From positions 1 to 5,011 of the forward strand of contig JAUICT010000205.1 in NCBI GenBank assembly GCA_030429325.1: a stretch of 5,011 bases of DNA, read 5' to 3'. The notes below the pieces were generated by a model. It was not told the origin of the DNA and did not search any database. It saw only the letters and a program-made list of their open reading frames with translations. Made by a program: the position numbers and the translations under genes. The stretch is from Bacteroidia bacterium (GTDB lineage Bacteria; Bacteroidota; Bacteroidia; Flavobacteriales; Flavobacteriaceae). The stretch's first letter is position 1. Every line of letters starts with the position of its first letter. Positions 1-3,309 of this stretch are shown one piece after another.

Positions 1-771
1 GGAAACACCGCTACCGATTTTTTTATGCTTTCAGTAGGTAGTCCTGCATTGTTGTATAAAACCGGTGATCAAGGTAAAATGGTGCTGGTGTACAAGGAAG
101 AAGGAGAGGGCGTGTTCTATGACGCCATGGCCTTTTGGAACGATATGGAAGGGATTGCGATTGGCGATAGTGTAAATGGGTGTTTATCCATTATCATTAC
201 CAGAGATGGTGGACAAACTTGGTCCAAAATACCCTGTGAACATCTTCCAAAGGGAGTAGAGGGGGAAGGGGCCTTTGCAGCGAGTAACACCAATATTTCA
301 ATTGTAGGCAATAAAGTGTGGGTGGCAACTACGGAAGGAAGGGTTTATCATTCTTCTGATAAGGGGATTACTTGGAGCGTACAGCAGAGTCCCATCATTC
401 ACCAAGAACCTACCCAAGGTATTTATTCCATGGATTTTTATGATGAAAGTATAGGTTTTGCCATTGGTGGGGATTACACGCAACCAGATTCCAATAGTGC
501 CAATAAAATAGTCACTCAGAATGGAGGTGACACATGGCGTTTAATTGCCGATGGTCAAGAACCGGGCTATAAAAGTTGTGTGCAATTTGTGCCCAATTCC
601 AAGGGAAAAGGTTTGGTGGCTGTTGGTTTTACAGGGATTTCATATTCGGCCAACGGAGGTGAAAGCTGGAAACCCATGAGTGAGGAGCCTTTTTACACCT
701 TACGATTTTTGAACGATACAGTGGCTTATGCGGCAGGGAAGCATAGGATTGCAAAATTGGTTTTCAAATAA
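1..771 (+). CDS. Asp-box beta-propeller protein (YCF48/BNR-like), 5'-truncated by window edge
   Basis: The reading frame is open from base 1 (GNTATDFF precedes the first ATG at 25), so the true start lies upstream and about 256 residues of the C-terminal part are visible. Four Asp-box motifs of the S/T-x-D/N-x-G-x-T/S-W type are evident; counting from the ATG at 25 they are TRDGGQTW (59-66), SSDKGITW (110-117), TQNGGDTW (164-171) and SANGGESW (208-215). Their regular spacing of about 45-55 residues marks blades of a beta-propeller of the sialidase/BNR, sortilin or YCF48 superfamily. Bacteroidota homologues are usually exported proteins of roughly 340-360 residues, often labelled 'oxidoreductase' or 'photosystem II stability factor-like' without experimental support. 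No catalytic residues can be assigned, and the signal peptide, if present, is outside the window. The gene ends in TAA at 769-771 and converges on the next gene with a 46-bp gap. The fold is fairly certain; the function is unknown. Confidence 0.85.
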   Translation, partial: GNTATDFFMLSVGSPALLYKTGDQGKMVLVYKEEGEGVFYDAMAFWNDMEGIAIGDSVNGCLSIIITRDGGQTWSKIPCEHLPKGVEGEGAFAASNTNISIVGNKVWVATTEGRVYHSSDKGITWSVQQSPIIHQEPTQGIYSMDFYDESIGFAIGGDYTQPDSNSANKIVTQNGGDTWRLIADGQEPGYKSCVQFVPNSKGKGLVAVGFTGISYSANGGESWKPMSEEPFYTLRFLNDTVAYAAGKHRIAKLVFK

Positions 772-817
772 AAGAGTGACGTTATTCCGCCGCTCTTATG
801 TTCAAAAAACCAAAAAG

Positions 818-1168
818 CTATACGTTTACCACAACATAGTGCCGTCCTGCTCTTTTATAGAAAACGCCTCTATACTTGTACAGTCTTCTGCCATTGACAT
901 AGACAACCTTTGAACTTCTTGGCAAAACGGATACTTTAACTCCTTTGGGAGCTGCACAGACCACATATTTTTTGCCCTTGGCTTTATACCAAATGCCATC
1001 GGCATAGTAAAAGTTCTTCTTTTTGTGGACCACCAAACTGGGTCTGGTTATTGTAGTTACTACCGTTCCGTAAGCTGGATATGTTCTTACCACAGTCTGT
1101 TGGGCGTTAGCGGCCATCGTCAGTCCAAAAAACACCACAGTTGCGAGTATTAATTTTAAGCCTTTCAT
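818..1168 (-). CDS. Small basic exported protein, DUF6515-like
   Basis: This is a 116-residue protein with a clear signal peptide (MKGLKLILATVVFFGLTMAA, probable cleavage after ANA at residue 22, giving mature QQTVV...). The mature part is rich in Tyr and Val and very basic, with 20 Lys/Arg and one Asp in about 94 residues. It contains two related segments, YYADGIWYKAKGKKYVV (54-70) and YKYRGVFYKRAGRHYVV (97-113), joined by CAAPKGVKVSVLP and VVYVNG. This pattern (Y-x-x-G-v-wY-k-x-x-G...YVV, then APxGxxVxxLP, then vnG) resembles what I recall of the DUF6515 family of exported Bacteroidota proteins of unknown function. It starts at ATG 1168 with no obvious Shine-Dalgarno, as is common in Flavobacteriia. 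It lies downstream of the sigma operon but behind a strong terminator, with its own ECF-type promoter at 1200-1226. I infer it belongs to the neighbouring sigma factor's regulon. The molecular role is unknown; cell-envelope binding is a guess from its charge. Confidence 0.85.
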   Translation of the reverse strand: MKGLKLILATVVFFGLTMAANAQQTVVRTYPAYGTVVTTITRPSLVVHKKKNFYYADGIWYKAKGKKYVVCAAPKGVKVSVLPRSSKVVYVNGRRLYKYRGVFYKRAGRHYVVVNV

Positions 1169-1199
1169 AAGTACTTGTTTTAAAGATTTACATCAATAG

Positions 1200-1226
1200 G
1201 ACTTATAGTTTGGGAAAAGGTTTAAT
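1200..1226 (-). promoter_or_regulatory. Predicted ECF-type promoter P3, upstream of the DUF6515-like gene
   Basis: On the minus strand this reads ATTAAACCTTT, 12 bases, then AGTC. The same two blocks at the same spacing occur before the sigma gene (2837-2863) and the anti-sigma gene (2249-2275). P3 and the sigma copy also match beyond the core, sharing the 15-base block ATTAAACCTTTTCCC. The AAACC block would be the -35 and the GTC the -10, with 16 bp between AAACC and GTC, as in many ECF promoters. The GTC ends 31 nt before the ATG at 1168, allowing a leader of roughly 20-25 nt. The element abuts the terminator at 1228-1257, so this gene appears insulated and separately driven. Confidence 0.75.
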
Positions 1227-1227
1227 T

Positions 1228-1257
1228 GAAAAAAGGAGCCAAATGGCTCCTTTTTTC
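1228..1257 (-). terminator. Rho-independent terminator of the sigma operon (symmetrical, potentially bidirectional)
   Basis: A perfect inverted repeat has 13-nt arms at 1228-1240 and 1245-1257 around a 4-nt loop (1241-1244). The GC core is GGAGCC/GGCTCC, flanked by A6 on one side and T6 on the other, so either strand gives a hairpin followed by a U-tract. It starts 22 bp beyond the stop codon of the 146-residue sensor gene (1280), which fits termination of the minus-strand operon. No plus-strand gene ends nearby, so its activity in that direction is probably irrelevant. Confidence 0.9.
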
Positions 1258-1279
1258 TTTCTTAACAATAATATTTGGG

Positions 1280-1720
1280 TCAACCACCTCCATTATGTTT
1301 TCGGTACTGTTGCAACAACCGTTTTTTAAAGTCTTCTTCAGCCCTTAGGAGGAGCAACGTTTTTTTGGCGGAAATAACGGTCCTGATTTTTGAGATGAAA
1401 TCTTGTTCGGTAGTATGCTTTTCTTTTTGAAGGGCCATGAGGGTGTCCAGTAGGGCGGAAGATTCGCTGTTGGTCAAATCTTGGACCAACGATATTCTAG
1501 AGCGTAGTTCCCTGCGCTCCTTTCTTCGGATGTTCTCCATGGTTTTTTCATGGGCATTATATATGGGCCAAAATTGTTGTGCTTCTTGACTCGTGAGTCC
1601 AACCCTTTCCGTTATAAAAGCCACTTTTAGGGTTTTTATGCGATTCCTTGCCGGACCTTGGGCGTGCAAGTAAGCGGTTCCCACCAACAAAGCGAACAGT
1701 ATGAGTATTCTTTTATTCAT
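1280..1720 (-). CDS. Exported Spy/CpxP-like protein ('sensor of ECF-type sigma factor')
   Basis: This is a 146-residue protein with an N-terminal signal peptide (MNKRILILFALLVGTAYLHA, cleavage likely before QGPARN). The mature part is predicted to be almost wholly helical and charged: KVAFITERVGLTSQEAQQFWPIYN (32-55), then a basic helix (ENIRRKERRELRSR, 62-75), then long helices to a C-terminal KKRLLQQYRKHNGGG. The 'GLTxxEAxxFWPIYN' segment matches the flavobacterial proteins commonly annotated as sensor of ECF-type sigma factor. It resembles the LTxxQ repeats of Spy/CpxP and the CnrX/ZraP type of periplasmic sensor. Its ATG overlaps the end of the anti-sigma-like gene by 8 bp, so the two are translationally coupled and co-transcribed. 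As third gene of a sigma / membrane protein / periplasmic protein cassette, it probably reports an envelope signal (metal, misfolded protein or lipid) to the membrane protein. The signal is not identifiable here, and the sensor role is inferred from family annotation and context. Confidence 0.88.
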   Translation of the reverse strand: MNKRILILFALLVGTAYLHAQGPARNRIKTLKVAFITERVGLTSQEAQQFWPIYNAHEKTMENIRRKERRELRSRISLVQDLTNSESSALLDTLMALQKEKHTTEQDFISKIRTVISAKKTLLLLRAEEDFKKRLLQQYRKHNGGG

Positions 1721-2237
1721 AATCGCTGTAATCTAAGTTTAGTTCGTCAAAATCGTCTAGGTTTTCATCCAAATATTCCAAAATGCTCTCTGCATCCAAA
1801 TCTTGATCTAGAATGTCATTAAGTTCAACATTTTCCAAAGAGGCCAACTCTGCAAGTTCATAAGTGCTTATGTTTAGGTCATTGCTCTCAAGGTAGGCAT
1901 CTATCTCAGTATTGGCCAGGTCATCAAAAGCAACGACTGGAGTGGATTTCCAGTTGATGCCGAAGACCAAAACAAAGACTGCGGCCACGGCAGCGGCGCC
2001 ATAGTAGAGCTTTCTGTAGGAATTTAATTGGATGACCTTGCCGCCTTCCTCTGTTGCTTTGGACATGATTTTTGGGGTTACTCTATCCAAATAGCCTTCG
2101 GGAACGGCAAAACCTTCCGATTTTGGGATAACGGAATCTGTTTGGGCCTCTTTTTCCATCCGGCCCATAAGTCGCTCATTGAAGTTCTCAAAGTAGCCTT
2201 CCGGGGTATTGAAACTATTTTTTTTATCCTTATTCAT
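1713..2237 (-). CDS. Single-pass membrane protein, probable anti-sigma factor
   Basis: This is a 174-residue protein when begun at ATG 2237. An in-frame TTG at 2261 would add eight residues but lies inside the predicted promoter P2, so I reject it. The N-terminal cytoplasmic part has two short related segments, TPEGYFENFNERLMGRM (11-27) and VPEGYLDRVTPKIMSKA (45-61), a PEGY repeat I recognise from flavobacterial proteins beside ECF sigma genes. One transmembrane helix follows (LYYGAAAVAAVFVLVFGINW, about 77-96). The 74-residue outer tail (101-174) is extremely acidic, with 25 Asp/Glu and no Lys, Arg or His. I see no zinc-binding HxxxCxxC motif of the classical ZAS anti-sigma fold. The role is inferred from position directly after the sigma gene, before an exported sensor, and from the topology (helical cytoplasmic part, one membrane pass). 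It starts 33 bp after the sigma stop and overlaps the sensor gene by 8 bp. Confidence 0.82.
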   Translation of the reverse strand: MNKDKKNSFNTPEGYFENFNERLMGRMEKEAQTDSVIPKSEGFAVPEGYLDRVTPKIMSKATEEGGKVIQLNSYRKLYYGAAAVAAVFVLVFGINWKSTPVVAFDDLANTEIDAYLESNDLNISTYELAELASLENVELNDILDQDLDAESILEYLDENLDDFDELNLDYSDYE

Positions 2238-2248
2238 GTCCTTAATTT

Positions 2249-2275
2249 GACTCCAAAACAAGCTAAAGGTTTAAT
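2249..2275 (-). promoter_or_regulatory. Predicted ECF-type promoter P2, straddling the sigma stop codon
   Basis: The minus strand reads ATTAAACCTTT, 12 bases, AGTC, with exactly the spacing of P1 and P3. The TAA stop of the sigma gene (2271-2273) is part of the ATTAAACC block, so the element overlaps the coding end. The AGTC is followed by AAA, as in P1, and the ATG of the anti-sigma-like gene starts 11 nt after it. If active, this promoter lets the anti-sigma and sensor genes be made without the sigma gene. The spacer is unlike P1 and P3, which argues that the conserved blocks are under selection, not a recent copy. Confidence 0.65.
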
Positions 2276-2825
2276 CTTCCTTAAGATACGATTCAATTTT
2301 CTTTACGGCTAAATGGTAGGAAGCCTTTAGCGCTCCGACCGATGTTTCCAGTACTTCGGAAATATCCTCATACTTCATTTCCTGAAAATACTTCATGGTA
2401 AATACCAGCTTTTGTTTGTCTGGTAGTGTGACCAATGCCTTTTGTAATTTCAGTTGGATTTCATCACCCTCAAAATACACATCTGCTTGCAAATTTTCTA
2501 CCATACGGTTCTTTAATTCCTCATCACTGATGCCCGCTTTTTTGGATTTTTGCTTTAAAAAAGTCAGTGATTCATTGGTGGCGATACGGTACAACCAAGA
2601 ATATAGCTTGCTTTCACCTTTAAAACCGTCAATGTTTCGATACACCTTAATAAAGGTGTTTTGGAGCACATCATCCGCATCGTCATGGTCAAGCACAATA
2701 CGGCGTATATGCCAATACAAGCGCTCTTTATAGGTGTTCACCAACACTTCAAAGGCCTTTGCCTGACTTTCCTTTTGTTTTAATTCCTTGACTAGTGCTT
2801 CTTCGGCAATCAATTGTCCGTACAA
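2271..2825 (-). CDS. ECF-type RNA polymerase sigma factor (sigma-70 family)
   Basis: This is a 184-residue protein of normal ECF length with only regions sigma2 and sigma4. Sigma2 spans about 24-92, with YKERLYWHIRRIVLDHDDA, then DDVLQNTFIKVYRNID (51-66, the core-binding and -10 region) and LYSWLYRIATNESLTFL (74-90). Sigma4 spans about 124-182, with LPDKQKLVFTMKYFQEMKYE and the helix-turn-helix EDISEVLETSVGALKASYHLAVKKI (153-177) that reads the -35. No ATG is available near the N-terminus. The start is TTG at 2825, or possibly TTG at 2813 (giving MIAEEALVKEL), and the frame is closed by a TAA further upstream. The gene heads an operon with a membrane protein and an exported sensor, the usual arrangement of membrane-sequestered ECF factors. 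Promoter P1, which carries the same motif as P2 and P3, suggests autoregulation. The family is very certain; the exact start is not. Confidence 0.95.
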   Translation of the reverse strand: MYGQLIAEEALVKELKQKESQAKAFEVLVNTYKERLYWHIRRIVLDHDDADDVLQNTFIKVYRNIDGFKGESKLYSWLYRIATNESLTFLKQKSKKAGISDEELKNRMVENLQADVYFEGDEIQLKLQKALVTLPDKQKLVFTMKYFQEMKYEDISEVLETSVGALKASYHLAVKKIESYLKED

Positions 2826-2836
2826 TTTGGTACTTT

Positions 2837-2863
2837 GACTAAGGTAGGGGGAAAAGGTTTAAT
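2837..2863 (-). promoter_or_regulatory. Predicted ECF-type promoter P1, upstream of the sigma operon
   Basis: The minus strand reads ATTAAACCTTT, 12 bases, AGTC. AAACC and GTC are 16 bp apart, and the run AAACCTTTTCCC is shared exactly with P3. The AGTC ends 11 nt before the TTG start at 2825, the same gap as between P2 and the anti-sigma ATG, implying a very short or near-absent leader. The matching elements before two other genes, and the known tendency of ECF sigma factors to transcribe their own operons, support autoregulation. A 7-bp tandem repeat begins 8 bp further upstream. Confidence 0.75.
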
Positions 2864-2871
2864 GCTGTTTA

Positions 2872-2927
2872 CAATTATCAATGGACAATGAACAATTAGC
2901 AATTAGCAATGAACAATTAGCAATGAA
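2872..2927. repeat. Heptanucleotide tandem repeat, 8 units
   Basis: Eight consecutive 7-bp units of the form CAATKRN run without a gap, in order CAATTAT, CAATGGA, CAATGAA, CAATTAG, CAATTAG, CAATGAA, CAATTAG, CAATGAA. Part of it forms a higher-order 14-bp unit (CAATGAACAATTAG at 2886-2899 and 2907-2920). It starts 8 bp upstream of the -35 side of P1. Similar short heptamer arrays are, from general recall, common intergenic junk in Flavobacteriia; a regulatory role is not shown. Confidence 0.9.
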
Positions 2928-2945
2928 CAGTCGCCAATGTGATAC

Positions 2946-3129
2946 TGTCATTTCGAGCCCTGTCCTGAGCAGAGTCGAAGGAGCCGTGGGAAATCTATTT
3001 TACCAATCAGAAATCAGACCTCAGAAATGGGATATAAGAATTTGGACAGTGGTCATTTGGATTTGGACTTGAACTTGGTGTTTGAGTTTTTAAGGGTCTG
3101 ACACGAATGGCACTAATTTTCTCGAATAT
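2946..3129 (+). repeat. Repeat unit A: REP-like palindrome plus tail
   Basis: It begins with TGTCATTTCGAG and continues with a longer variant of the palindromic core (TTCGA at 2952-2956, TCGAA at 2975-2979), then AAATCTATTT (2991-3000). The tail carries TCAGAAAT-GGGATATAAGAAT, the 15-base TTGGACTTGAACTTG (3063-3077) and three degenerate 9-bp units of the CACGAATTT type (3102-3129). The same ordered blocks recur in unit B. I recall the GTCATTTCGAG element as a widespread dispersed repeat in flavobacterial genomes; only two copies are visible here. Confidence 0.75.
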
Positions 3130-3135
3130 ACCGGA

Positions 3136-3298
3136 TGTCATTTCGAGCGCAGTCGAGAAATCTATTTGTGGTGTTAGGAATTCAAATGTTCGATGTCAGA
3201 AAGTGGATATCAGAATATATGTAAAAATGAGTTGGACTTGAACTTGATATTTGAACTTTCAGAGATTTGACTCGAATTGTACCAATTTGCACGAATGT
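3136..3298 (+). repeat. Repeat unit B: diverged direct copy of unit A
   Basis: It begins with TGTCATTTCGAG, then GCGCAGTCGAGAAATCTATTT, a compact imperfect palindrome (ATTTCGA...TCGAGAAAT) lacking about 19 bp present in unit A. It continues with TCAGAAAGTGGATATCAGAAT, TTGGACTTGAACTTG (3232-3246, identical to unit A) and a CTCGAATTG / TACCAATTT / CACGAATGT run at 3271-3298. Same order and orientation as unit A indicate an old tandem duplication, or two insertions into similar sequence. It lies just downstream of the ABC exporter stop codon and could act as a 3' RNA-stabilising hairpin. Confidence 0.75.
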
Positions 3299-3309
3299 GT
3301 GTTTTCTTT

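Larger units (their letters stand above)
2864..3309. other. Gene-free repetitive intergenic region
   Basis: About 450 bp separate the sigma promoter from the stop codon of the ABC exporter. I see no credible gene. The longest open frame (2881-3072 +) is merely the translation of a 7-bp repeat followed by a REP-like element. The region is a mosaic: a heptamer array (2872-2927), two diverged direct copies of a unit of about 165-185 bp (2946-3129 and 3136-3298), and degenerate 9-bp units at the end of each copy. It lies upstream of the minus-strand sigma operon and downstream of the minus-strand ABC exporter. No clear U-tract terminator for the exporter is visible. Confidence 0.8.

Noticed and set aside
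772..797. Possible hairpin between the two convergent genes (AAGAGTGAC / GCCGCTCTT)
   Set aside because: The stem has a wobble and a mismatch and no U-tract on either strand, so it is too weak to call a terminator.
728..913. Plus-strand open frame of 61 codons crossing the convergent gap
   Set aside because: It overlaps the ends of two better-supported genes in another frame or strand and shows no protein-like features.
2238..2261. TTG at 2261 as the start of the anti-sigma-like gene
   Set aside because: It falls inside the P2 element and upstream of its AGTC box. ATG 2237 follows P2 and gives the expected N-terminus leading into the PEGY segment.
2028..2733. Plus-strand open frames (2028-2312 and 2395-2733) within the sigma operon
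   Set aside because: They are antisense to the clearly recognisable sigma and membrane protein genes and have no supporting signals.
2881..3072. Open frame of 63 codons on the plus strand (MDNEQLAISNEQLAMNS...)
   Set aside because: It is the translation of the 7-bp repeat followed by the REP-like element and continues into repeat tail. Its composition is repetitive and it has no plausible protein features.
2872..3298. CRISPR-like array
   Set aside because: The heptamers have no spacers, and the two larger units are only two diverged copies without regular repeat-spacer structure or nearby cas genes.
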